Source: Candidatus Peribacteraceae bacterium
Lineage (GTDB): Bacteria; Patescibacteriota; Gracilibacteria; Peribacterales; Peribacteraceae
Assembly: GCA_013140485.1 (NCBI GenBank)
Contig: JABFSS010000095.1
Span: forward strand, 1-18,760
Direction: 5' to 3'
DNA: 18,760 nucleotides
The position numbers and the translations under genes were made by a program. Shown here piece after piece: positions 13,084-18,760 of this stretch (the first letter of the stretch is position 1; the number at the start of each line of letters is the position of its first letter). Under the pieces are notes generated by a model that made no database searches, was not told where the DNA came from, and worked only from the letters and a program-made list of their open reading frames with translations.

Positions 13084-13878
13084 CTACGCCGTCCTCACCA
13101 ATTTCCCCGCACACCCCCCACAAACCACACTCCTCGCCGGATCCCCACATTCCGAACAAAGATGATACGTTTTAGATGGCTGTAAGTGCTGATCGACCGC
13201 GACGCGGTGATCGAAGACGAAGCATTCTCCTTCGAAGGCGTCATCGGGATACTGTTCCAGGTACGCAAGAATGCCGCCCTCCAGCTGATAGACGTTGCTG
13301 TAACCCTGCGCTTCCATCGCCGGCACGGCCTTTTCGCAGCGGATTCCGCCGGTGCAGTAGAGCATCACGGTTTTTTCTTTGGGGATGGACGCGGACTTGA
13401 TGGCCTCGGGAAAATCCTGGAAATGCTTGAGCTGCGGATCCACGGCGCTCCGAAATTTTCCAAGCCCGACTTCGTATCCGTTTCGCGCGTCGACTACGAC
13501 GACGTCCTCGCGCTCCATCATCTGCTTCCACTCCTGTGGTGAAAGATGCTTGTGCTTCCCTGCTGGGGCGATCCCCGGTTGTTTGAAGGTGATGAGCTCA
13601 GGCTTTATTTTCACTGACCAGCGACGGAAGATCGGCTGCTCCGCAAAACTATCTTTAAAGAGAATATCGCTCTTGAGCATCCGCAGTCCTTCCTTCCAAT
13701 CTGCAATCGTCTCCGGCGTTCCGCATACTGTGGAATTGATACCTTCGGGAGCAAGTAAGACCAGACCGTTCATGCCGCGCTCGGTTCCCAAGGCCTTCAA
13801 TTCTTTTTGCAACGTGACAAGCTGCTCCTCGGTGAAAGGCAAGAAAGCGTAGGAAGACGTGATTGCGAGGGCGGACAT
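13084..13878 (-). CDS. trhO: tRNA uridine(34) hydroxylase / rhodanese-like TrhO
   Basis: A 264-residue cytosolic protein of the TrhO (YceA) family, which hydroxylates U34 of certain tRNAs in an oxygen-dependent way. The N-terminal domain (1-95) has the family stretch NGLVLLAPEGINSTVCGTPE. The rhodanese domain (about 112-225) has VVVVDARNGYEVGLGKF, the active-site loop YCTGGIRCEKA with Cys175, and QLEGGILAYLEQY. The C-terminal ribbon has CSEC (241, 244) and CGGC (253, 256). Start at 13878 lies 12 bases after the methyltransferase stop, making it the last gene of a minus-strand cluster. Its stop abuts the broken Bro-N gene, and a second copy of its 3' end lies at 11684-11863. Confidence 0.92.
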   Translation of the reverse strand: MSALAITSSYAFLPFTEEQLVTLQKELKALGTERGMNGLVLLAPEGINSTVCGTPETIADWKEGLRMLKSDILFKDSFAEQPIFRRWSVKIKPELITFKQPGIAPAGKHKHLSPQEWKQMMEREDVVVVDARNGYEVGLGKFRSAVDPQLKHFQDFPEAIKSASIPKEKTVMLYCTGGIRCEKAVPAMEAQGYSNVYQLEGGILAYLEQYPDDAFEGECFVFDHRVAVDQHLQPSKTYHLCSECGDPARSVVCGGCAGKLVRTA

Positions 13879-13890
13879 GCGGATAGTGAA

Positions 13891-14526
13891 CTACCTTTTC
13901 CCCATCACCACAAACCCTTTCCCATCCGGTTCCGTTTTGGTTGCGCGAGTCTCGATGTTGGTAAAACCGGCAGCCAGAAGAATCTTCTCCACATCGTCCG
14001 CTTCGCGCGAAGTGAATACACCTGTGTCACGTATGCCAGGGAGCCACGATGACGGATGCGTGAGGTAGAAGGCGATGCGCCCGCCCGGTTTCAGTACCCG
14101 GCGGCATTCCACGAGCTCGCGGGTGGGATCTGGCCAGAAGTGAAAAACATTCACTGCGAAGACCGTATCAAAGCTGTCATCCGCGTACGGGAGTTCTTGT
14201 GCATCGCCGAGCGTCAGTTCCACATGCTCCTGCATAAGCGCCCGGTGGTTTCGTTGCTTGGCCATCTCGAGCATCACCGGTGAGTGATCGATACCGGCGA
14301 CGTACCCCCGCGGCGTCAAACGGACCGCCTCCGCGATTGCTTCGCCCGGCCCAAAGCCGATTTCCAAAATGTGATCTTTCGGCTGTATGTGGAGACACTC
14401 GATGGTGAAAGCAACCGCGCTCGCGTTGAAATGCGCCATCGTCCTGCCGACCTCTTCGCCCACCGCACCGTCGGGTTTGCGCAGCTGCTTGGCGAGTTCG
14501 ACGATGTCGACGTTCGTCAGATCCAT
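13891..14526 (-). CDS. SAM-dependent methyltransferase, class I (UbiE-like)
   Basis: A 211-residue Rossmann-fold methyltransferase. Motif I (SAM binding) is ILEIGFGPGEAIAEA (53-67). An acidic strand follows at YVAGIDHSPVMLEMA, then LGDAQELPYADDSFDTVFAV (motif II/III region) and RVLKPGGRIAFYLTHP (post-II). The substrate is unknown; the pattern is shared with UbiE/COQ5-type and many small-molecule methyltransferases. The ATG at 14526 is chosen because a start at 14652 would overlap the upstream YdeI-like gene in another frame and add a non-family segment. It lies between the YdeI-like gene (19-base gap) and trhO (12-base gap). Confidence 0.82.
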   Translation of the reverse strand: MDLTNVDIVELAKQLRKPDGAVGEEVGRTMAHFNASAVAFTIECLHIQPKDHILEIGFGPGEAIAEAVRLTPRGYVAGIDHSPVMLEMAKQRNHRALMQEHVELTLGDAQELPYADDSFDTVFAVNVFHFWPDPTRELVECRRVLKPGGRIAFYLTHPSSWLPGIRDTGVFTSREADDVEKILLAAGFTNIETRATKTEPDGKGFVVMGKR

Positions 14527-14545
14527 GAGTGAAGTGTATACATGC

Positions 14546-14830
14546 TCACATACCTTTAAACCATTTTTTCGCCTTTGGTCTGCGATGAGGACAACCTGGC
14601 CAGCAACACGGCCGACGTTTCCCTTCAAGAAGTTCTGTACATAGCCGTTCAATGTGATTTTTTCTCGTTTCCGGTTGCTTCACAATAGTCGTCCAGCAGA
14701 TCCACTCGTTGCGCGCCAGAGGGGTAAGGCCATTCCATTTCTCGAGCACGTCCGGATGGGCAATTAACGCCTTTTTTACATCGGTCGGCACAGTATGGAC
14801 GACGCCTGTGGCGATCGTTTTTTCAGTCAT
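14546..14830 (-). CDS. YdeI/OmpD-associated-like small protein
   Basis: A 94-residue protein carrying the family core VHTVPTDVKKALIAHPDVLE, then GLTPLARNEWICWTTIVKQP, then a helical ETRKNHIERL and the conserved end GKRRPCCWPGCPHR. This matches the YdeI/OmdA ('bacteriocin protection') C-terminal domain family. The molecular role is not established. It is the first gene of the minus-strand cluster ydeI-like / methyltransferase / trhO. A minus-strand TAGAGT (14837-14842) sits exactly six bases before the ATG, a weaker instance of the leaderless spacing seen elsewhere. It is divergent from ssrA. Confidence 0.8.
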   Translation of the reverse strand: MTEKTIATGVVHTVPTDVKKALIAHPDVLEKWNGLTPLARNEWICWTTIVKQPETRKNHIERLCTELLEGKRRPCCWPGCPHRRPKAKKWFKGM

Positions 14831-14917
14831 AGCAATACTCTAATGCCCTTCCCTGCTTCGCGCAGCTGATTGGTCGGGAAAATCCGGGAAGATTTTTTAG
14901 AATAACGGTGAAAAATG

Positions 14918-14926
14918 TGCTAGAAT
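14918..14926 (+). promoter_or_regulatory. Extended -10 promoter for ssrA
   Basis: TGC at 14918-14920 followed directly by TAGAAT at 14921-14926. Transcription would start near 14933, leaving a ~19-base 5' leader for RNase P to remove. No convincing -35. Confidence 0.45.
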
Positions 14927-14951
14927 TCTATGCTTTGTTCCGTGACATCAT

Positions 14952-15353
14952 GGGGATGAAAGGTATCGACAGCGTGATCAATGGTGTGTGTTTGCCTCAG
15001 TCCGGGATCGTACTGTTTCCCGTCACCCAACTGTACAACCTATAGATGCTAAAACATCTTTCATGGCATACGTGGAAGACATGGTGAACAGCCTTCAGCT
15101 GCAGCCGGTCGCCCTCGTTGCTTAAGTTCGCCTTTGCGCGAACACGCCGCTCTCCCGACTCCTGCTGAGGAGAATCCGGCGTCACTAGCAGGGCTTTCCG
15201 TCATCGGACGTTGTGACGAGATCGTATTCAGACGTCATCACTCGCTCCCTCTCTCTGTTGTTCTCTTACGGGATGCGAGAATGAGAACTTCATGACCGTA
15301 CAGGCACATGCGCTACACGTTGGACCCGGGTTCGAATCCCGGCATCTCCACCA
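14952..15353 (+). ncRNA. ssrA: tmRNA (one-piece)
   Basis: This RNA rescues stalled ribosomes by acting first as alanyl-tRNA and then as a short mRNA. The 5' end GGGGATG pairs with CATCTCC before A-CCA at 15350-15353 (seven pairs, one G-U). The T arm is CCGGG-TTCGAAT-CCCGG, and the 5' part has the tmRNA-typical GGTATCGACA. The tag frame starts at GCT 15048 after TAGAT and ends with TAA at 15123-15125. Directly after the stop is a hairpin GTTCGC/GCGAAC (15126-15143), as in other tmRNAs, and further paired regions follow (CTCCT-GCTG-AGGAG near 15160). It is not split or permuted. The CCA end is encoded. An AT-rich orphan gene follows immediately. Confidence 0.92.
15048..15125 (+). other. tmRNA proteolysis-tag reading frame
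   Basis: It has 25 codons plus TAA. The tag begins AKTSFMAY, continues VEDMVNSLQL and ends QPVALVA. The resume codon is inferred from the TAG-N-N-GCN-AA pattern shared with E. coli (TAGTC-GCA-AAC). The tag is much longer than the ~10 residues encoded in E. coli, and its last residues are LVA, not LAA. The frame is certain at the 3' end and less certain at the resume codon. Confidence 0.75.
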
Positions 15354-15354
15354 C

Positions 15355-15382
15355 TTGACTTTTTAAGCAAATTTGATATAAG
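15355..15382 (+). promoter_or_regulatory. Promoter directly after ssrA for the orphan gene
   Basis: TTGACT at 15355-15360 begins two bases after the last base of the tmRNA CCA. A 16-base spacer and TATAAG (15377-15382) follow, then six bases to ATG 15389, again placing transcription start on the start codon. No terminator separates it from ssrA. Confidence 0.65.
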
Positions 15383-15388
15383 TTTAAC

Positions 15389-15949
15389 ATGTCAGATAGT
15401 AATCCTTTAGGAAGCATGGAGTTAATAGACGGGGAATGTGCCGTTTTCCTTGGAAATGAGGGGGGATTTCAAAGAGGAATAAATAGTGAATATAGTTTCC
15501 CTTATGCAAAAGCCGATTCGATAATTGTTGGAAAGAATGGACCTATTTTGGAGGCACATGGTGGTGACTGCAGAGTTGTAGCTTTTTTTCAGAAAGAAAT
15601 TCGTTTAGGGGCTTTAATGCATATTGATGCGGCAGATATATTTACGGATAGGCATGAAGAATTGATTGATACTCTATTCTCCGCGATTCCCGAAATATCT
15701 CACGCCGATACACACGTGCTGATTTGTGGAGATATTGACGATGTGTGGAGTCCAGTACTGTTAGAGTTGCGAGAAGCTCGAAAAGATTGGCATCAAAGAA
15801 TCAAAAAGTGTCTTAGTGAAAGGAAATTAGAGCGAGTAGAAGAAATTCTTAGTGGCTGCGGAAAACATGTAAAGGTCTTTACTCGCAAATGCCTCGCGAA
15901 AATCTTGAATAACAAAGGAAAACTGATAAAGAAAATAGTGTTTGGGTAA
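15389..15949 (+). CDS. Unrecognised 186-residue protein next to ssrA
   Basis: I do not recognise this gene. It is clearly AT-richer than its neighbours and sits directly after ssrA, a favoured insertion site for foreign DNA. The predicted protein is soluble, with no signal peptide. Residues 50-85 (HGGDCRVVAFFQKEIRLGAL then MHIDAADIF) place a Cys in a GGDC turn and a His in MHID about 20 residues later. That is reminiscent of the Cys/His layout of CheD/YfiH-like deamidase-type folds, but the resemblance is weak. A second segment, PEISHADTHVLICGDIDDVW, looks like a strand-turn. The last ~55 residues are basic and helical (KDWHQRIKKCLSERKLERVE). Start at 15389 is supported by the promoter spacing. 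Confidence 0.55.
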   Translation: MSDSNPLGSMELIDGECAVFLGNEGGFQRGINSEYSFPYAKADSIIVGKNGPILEAHGGDCRVVAFFQKEIRLGALMHIDAADIFTDRHEELIDTLFSAIPEISHADTHVLICGDIDDVWSPVLLELREARKDWHQRIKKCLSERKLERVEEILSGCGKHVKVFTRKCLAKILNNKGKLIKKIVFG

Positions 15950-16027
15950 TGGATTGGCATGCGAACTGAGATCAAAGCTCGATATTGCAAAGGTAATAAT
16001 CAGTCACTGGATCACTACCATGATTCT

Positions 16028-16085
16028 ATTAACGATATTTTGCCAATTTATCGTTAATGTAACTGTAAAATTCACTACATTAACG
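16028..16085. promoter_or_regulatory. Three alternating boxes forming two exclusive hairpins
   Basis: ATTAACGATA (16028-16037) pairs with TATCGTTAAT (16049-16058). CGTTAATGTA (16052-16061) pairs with TACATTAACG (16076-16085). The middle box is shared, so only one hairpin can form at a time. As DNA, these are three TTAACG sites. TTAACG (16080-16085) plus TACTAT (16104-16109, 18-base spacer) could also be the promoter of the next gene. Confidence 0.5.
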
Positions 16086-16123
16086 CCTTATTTCCTTATT
16101 CAGTACTATCAACAGTACGCGCT

Positions 16124-16807
16124 ATGGCCTCTAAAAACCTCCCCTCCCCCGAAACATCTTTCGTCGCCCGCATCCGCCAGCTCGAGGAGCGCCTCTTCCC
16201 CGATCAACTGGACGACAGTGATCCCACGCGCATGAAGAGTCACGGAAAATATTCCTGGCTCTACCGTCCGAGCCATCACATCGCATCGGGATTACTCACG
16301 CAGGATGATAGTGCGTTCCTCTTAGTGCCGGGCCGCAGATTGCTGAGTGTTGGATCCCATCCTGTGTTCCTGGAGAAGATTCTCATCGAAGTAGGAATCC
16401 CGGCGGAAAACATCCTGGTTGCCGATGTGAATCCTGAACTGTCGCAGGCTGCTGCTTCCATTCCATCCGTGGTATTTGATATGAATGAACAATGGCCCGA
16501 TATCGGGATGTTCGATCTGATCATTTTCCCCGAAAGCCTGTGCATCGCGATCCGCGACAACATGAAAGACCGGGTAGTTCCCAAAGACGCAGGCCCACAC
16601 CCCACCGATGCTCTCGAGACGGAATTACTCACGGGGATTCTGCGGCAAGCGATCGGGAGGCTTCGCCCGGGCGGGATCATTCGCGCGAATGGACCGATGA
16701 GTCATCCGAAGATCGTCGATGCGATGAAAGTACAGCTGCAAAAAGAAGGATTCACGGTGCAGATCGACTACAAGAGGTTTCTCCTGACAATTCGGAACCT
16801 CGGTTAG
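16124..16807 (+). CDS. Methyltransferase-like Rossmann-fold protein
   Basis: A 227-residue soluble protein. An N-terminal helical part (to ~65) leads into a Rossmann-type core: strand RRLLSVGSHPVFLEK in place of a SAM-binding VLDxGxGxG, then ENILVADVNPE with an acidic strand end, MFDLIIFPESL as strand four, and LRPGGIIRANGPM as the post-loop 'LxPGG' element. The last strands (GFTVQIDYKRFLLTIRN) also fit a class I methyltransferase. The first glycine motif is degenerate (SVGSHP), so SAM binding is uncertain. The gene ends three bases before the convergent secreted-protein gene. The promoter is possibly the TTAACG/TACTAT pair upstream. Confidence 0.6.
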   Translation: MASKNLPSPETSFVARIRQLEERLFPDQLDDSDPTRMKSHGKYSWLYRPSHHIASGLLTQDDSAFLLVPGRRLLSVGSHPVFLEKILIEVGIPAENILVADVNPELSQAAASIPSVVFDMNEQWPDIGMFDLIIFPESLCIAIRDNMKDRVVPKDAGPHPTDALETELLTGILRQAIGRLRPGGIIRANGPMSHPKIVDAMKVQLQKEGFTVQIDYKRFLLTIRNLG

Positions 16808-16810
16808 ACG

Positions 16811-17239
16811 TTACTTACATCCACCAAACGCACACTTCACCGAGTTCGTCAGGCCGCTGAACATGTTTTTCATAGACTCCATCATGGATTTCAACGATTG
16901 AATCATGGAGGCCATCGATTTTTCAAGGGCGCTCTGCTGTTCGGCCGTCAGCGTGACGACGGACGAACTGCTCGAACTCTTCGCACTGCTGGAGGACGAT
17001 TTGACGCTGGACGAAGACGGCTTGGCGGACGAAGAGGACTTTTTGGGGACAGGAACGGGTGCGGGCTTCACGGGCTTTTTGTTGATGATCCGCGCGTCCC
17101 GGCTGCACCGACCGGGGACGATGCCGTCATCGAGCGACGTGCAGTGCTCCATGCCGACGCAATCGCTCGGCGAATAGCAGGCCTTCTGCGCGAGAACCGT
17201 CGAGGGGAGCAAGAGAAGAGTGACGAGGAAGATTCGCAT
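16811..17239 (-). CDS. Small secreted Cys-rich protein with Lys-Ser linker
   Basis: A 142-residue protein with a signal peptide (MRIFLVTLLLLPSTVLAQ). A short Cys motif follows (CYSPSDCVGMEHC, then GRC, four cysteines), then a Pro/Val/Lys segment and a low-complexity linker of Ser runs separated by K/V/A (about 66-93). The C-terminal part is a Met-rich amphipathic helix (MASMIQSLKSMMESMKNMF) ending with a CAFGGC pair. Start at 17239 is set by the signal peptide; a longer frame would run into the divergent lipoprotein gene. Ser-rich linkers like this also occur in the protein at 10919. It is exported, function unknown. Confidence 0.65.
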   Translation of the reverse strand: MRIFLVTLLLLPSTVLAQKACYSPSDCVGMEHCTSLDDGIVPGRCSRDARIINKKPVKPAPVPVPKKSSSSAKPSSSSVKSSSSSAKSSSSSSVVTLTAEQQSALEKSMASMIQSLKSMMESMKNMFSGLTNSVKCAFGGCK

Positions 17240-17254
17240 GCGCCGTAGGCTAGG

Positions 17255-17260
17255 TACAAT
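17255..17260 (+). promoter_or_regulatory. -10 element before the DUF3048 lipoprotein
   Basis: TACAAT at 17255-17260, nine bases before ATG 17270, in a 30-base divergent gap. The short palindrome CCGTACGG (17262-17269) lies between them. No clear -35. Confidence 0.35.
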
Positions 17261-17269
17261 GCCGTACGG

Positions 17270-18151
17270 ATGCAACTCCAAAAAATGTTCCCGGCCGTCA
17301 TCGTCGCGTTCATCGCGCTCACGGGATGTGCCTCGTCCCTTAATTCAACGTTTGTCGGCGTCGTTATCGATAATCACGAAGACGCGCGCGACTATCAACG
17401 CGGCTTGCAAGAAGCGCCGCTCGTGCAGGAATACTTGGTGGAAGGCTATATCACCCGCTTCCTCGCTTTTTTTGACGTGAATGATCTGCCTCAGTCCGTC
17501 GGTCCCATCCGCTCGGTGCGACCATACTTTGTGGACGGATCGTCCCCCGTGCTCTCGGGCATCTTCCACGTCGGCGGCAGTCCCGATGGACTGGAGAAGT
17601 TAATGCAGGAGAATGCCCCGACGTCTTTCAATGCGATCAAGATGGACACACGGTTTGAATATGACGATGACGCACCTGCGCCGCATAACCGGTTTATCAC
17701 GCGCAACGAAATGACCGAGTTGCTTGCCGATACGGACGCCGCTCCGATGGAACTGCCGCTGGCCCGTGGATCATTGGAAGGACAACCGGCAGCCCGCATC
17801 ACGATCAATCACTACAATCCCGTCCATAATGTCGCCTACGCGTACGATCCGGACATCCGCGCATATACAAAGGAGATCAATGGAACCGAGTACGCGAATC
17901 ATCCGCGCAATATCGTGATCCTGGAAACCGACGTACAGGACACGGGCATTCTCGGCCGATTGGATGTGCGCATGACCGGCGGAGGAAAAGCAGTGATCTT
18001 CCGCGATGGGGAATTCCGTGAGGCTCGATGGAAAAAAGACGACGGTAAATTTTTCGAGTTTGCCGATGCCGAAGACGCTCCGATTCTCTTCAGCAAAGGG
18101 CAAGTGTGGATGATCGTGCTCGACTCGCTCGACCGGGTGAAGTGGGAATGA
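17270..18151 (+). CDS. DUF3048 (YerB-like) lipoprotein
   Basis: A 293-residue protein with a lipoprotein signal: hydrophobic stretch, then ALTGC with the lipid-modified Cys20. The first DUF3048 half is clear: VGVVIDNHEDARDYQRGLQE, then LVEGYITRFLAFF, VGPIRSVRPYFVD and the HVGGSP motif. The second half (about 170-290) has the conserved ITINHYNPVHNVAYAYDP and the closing strand GQVWMIVLDS. The family is exported in Gram-positives and candidate-phylum bacteria; its role is unknown. It is divergent from the secreted Ser-rich gene by 30 bases and convergent with the VOC gene (14-base gap). Confidence 0.85.
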   Translation: MQLQKMFPAVIVAFIALTGCASSLNSTFVGVVIDNHEDARDYQRGLQEAPLVQEYLVEGYITRFLAFFDVNDLPQSVGPIRSVRPYFVDGSSPVLSGIFHVGGSPDGLEKLMQENAPTSFNAIKMDTRFEYDDDAPAPHNRFITRNEMTELLADTDAAPMELPLARGSLEGQPAARITINHYNPVHNVAYAYDPDIRAYTKEINGTEYANHPRNIVILETDVQDTGILGRLDVRMTGGGKAVIFRDGEFREARWKKDDGKFFEFADAEDAPILFSKGQVWMIVLDSLDRVKWE

Positions 18152-18165
18152 TGGCAACCGGAAAA

Positions 18166-18573
18166 TTACTGCTTCGGCATCGCCTTCTCGTCCATCCAGA
18201 AGATTTCCCACAGATGCCCGTCAGGATCCTGGAAGCCCTTCGAATACATCCACCCGTGATCCTGGTTTTCCATGGGAGTCGTCGCCCCCGCGGTGACTGC
18301 TTTTTGAACGTATTCGTCGACTTGCTCTTTGCTGTCCACCGCGACCGCGAGGATCACTTCCGCACCCTTTGCCGTATCGGCGATGGGCTTTTTGGTGAAG
18401 CTGGTGAAATGTGTATGGACGAGCAGCATCGCGAAAATATTCTCGCCGATGATCATGCACGTCCCATGTTCGTTGGTGAATTTCGGATTGAAGGTGAAAC
18501 CGACTTTGGTGAAGAATGCGATCGACTTCTGCAGATCTTTGACGGGGAGATTCACGAAGATTTGGTTGATCAT
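18166..18573 (-). CDS. VOC-family (glyoxalase-like) protein
   Basis: A 135-residue cytosolic protein of the vicinal oxygen chelate fold. It begins INQIFVNLPVKDLQKSIAFF, with the typical LxVxDxxxSxxFY pattern. The second half has HGWMYSKGFQDPDGHLWEIF, where the DPDGxxWE end supplies a conserved Glu. Members include lactoylglutathione lyase-like and resistance proteins; this type (close to the 'YaeR/PhnB-like' single-domain group) usually has no assigned substrate. No operon partner is visible, since both neighbours run the other way. Confidence 0.85.
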   Translation of the reverse strand: MINQIFVNLPVKDLQKSIAFFTKVGFTFNPKFTNEHGTCMIIGENIFAMLLVHTHFTSFTKKPIADTAKGAEVILAVAVDSKEQVDEYVQKAVTAGATTPMENQDHGWMYSKGFQDPDGHLWEIFWMDEKAMPKQ

Positions 18574-18642
18574 GACGGGTGGGTGAAAGAAAAATCATAC
18601 AGAGTCCGCTCCCGCCGCTCAACTGTTCCCCTGTGAATTTTC

Positions 18643-18651
18643 TGTTACACT
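18643..18651 (+). promoter_or_regulatory. Extended -10 element before the last gene
   Basis: TG at 18643-18644, T, then TACACT at 18646-18651; ATG follows at 18679 after a 27-base leader. The -35 (CTGTTC at 18623-18628, 17-base spacer) is poor. Confidence 0.4.
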
Positions 18652-18678
18652 CCTCCGGATCTCTTCCCCTCTTCTCTC

Positions 18679-18760
18679 ATGAAAATCCGCGCTTCCTCCA
18701 TTATCGGCTGGACCACAGCCATCCTTGTCGCCGCGTTCAACCTGTTCGCCGCCGTGATGA
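18679..18760 (+). CDS. N-terminus of a membrane or exported protein (cut by window end)
   Basis: Only 27 codons are present: MKIRASSIIG, then a hydrophobic stretch ending NLFAAVM. This could be a transmembrane helix or a signal peptide. It is preceded by an extended -10. The family cannot be named from this fragment. Confidence 0.5.
   Translation, partial: MKIRASSIIGWTTAILVAAFNLFAAVM

Noticed and set aside
15322..15353. A separate tRNA gene suggested by the TTCGAAT loop and CCA
   Set aside because: No D or anticodon arm lies directly upstream; the acceptor pairs with 14952-14958, so it is the tmRNA 3' end.
1..18760. CRISPR arrays, transposase genes or full insertion sequences
   Set aside because: No regularly spaced repeats and no transposase-like reading frame were seen.
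1..18760. UGA recoding as in some candidate-phylum bacteria
   Set aside because: Several well-recognised genes (ileS, yhhQ, phd, doc) end at TGA in the expected place and none has an internal TGA.

Overview
The window looks like a chromosomal piece of a small-genome bacterium, most likely Patescibacteria/CPR and possibly the Peribacteria/Peregrinibacteria group. The taxon is an inference. It rests on short exported proteins with Lys-Ser-rich linkers, a DUF3048 lipoprotein, compact gene spacing, few Shine-Dalgarno sites and many promoters that sit directly on start codons. Genes end with TGA, TAG and TAA and no real gene has an in-frame TGA, so UGA is an ordinary stop here, not glycine as in Gracilibacteria/Absconditabacteria. 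The first 24 bases are an exact reverse complement of bases 77-100, which suggests the window starts at a contig end with a fold-back artefact.

Layout. 1-6010 is mostly core-type, GC-richer DNA: the 3' end of ileS, a four-helix membrane protein, an exported SLH-repeat protein, a queuosine-precursor pair (yhhQ-type transporter overlapping queF), a divergent GT-C-type membrane glycosyltransferase, a phd-doc toxin-antitoxin pair and a GlsB/YeaQ-type membrane protein. 6015-8250 is an ECF sigma factor with a matching ECF-type promoter, followed by a large single-span membrane protein that is probably its regulator, then a terminator.

8290-13083 is an AT-richer accessory island: a KTSC-domain protein, a convergent type II restriction-modification pair (C5 cytosine methyltransferase and HNH nuclease with overlapping 3' ends), two secreted Cys-rich proteins, a detached copy of the trhO 3' end, one complete Bro-N (DinD-like) gene and one truncated Bro-N gene. 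The island ends at the stop codon of intact trhO, so the Bro-N genes lie between two direct copies of the trhO 3' end. Both Bro-N genes contain, at the homologous codons, a perfect 11-bp-arm palindrome with a 3-base centre. The sequence differs between the genes but the pairing is kept by compensatory changes that alter the protein. This is the most unusual signal in the window.

13084-14830 is a minus-strand cluster (YdeI-like protein, methyltransferase, trhO). It is followed on the plus strand by ssrA (tmRNA) with an unusually long tag ending VALVA, an AT-rich orphan gene whose promoter starts one base after the tmRNA CCA end, a region with three alternating TTAACG-type boxes, a methyltransferase-like gene, a secreted Ser-rich protein, a DUF3048 lipoprotein, a VOC protein and the start of another membrane protein.

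A recurring feature is a -10 element followed by exactly six bases and then ATG (yhhQ, phd, the cytosine methyltransferase and the orphan gene after ssrA), which predicts leaderless mRNAs.
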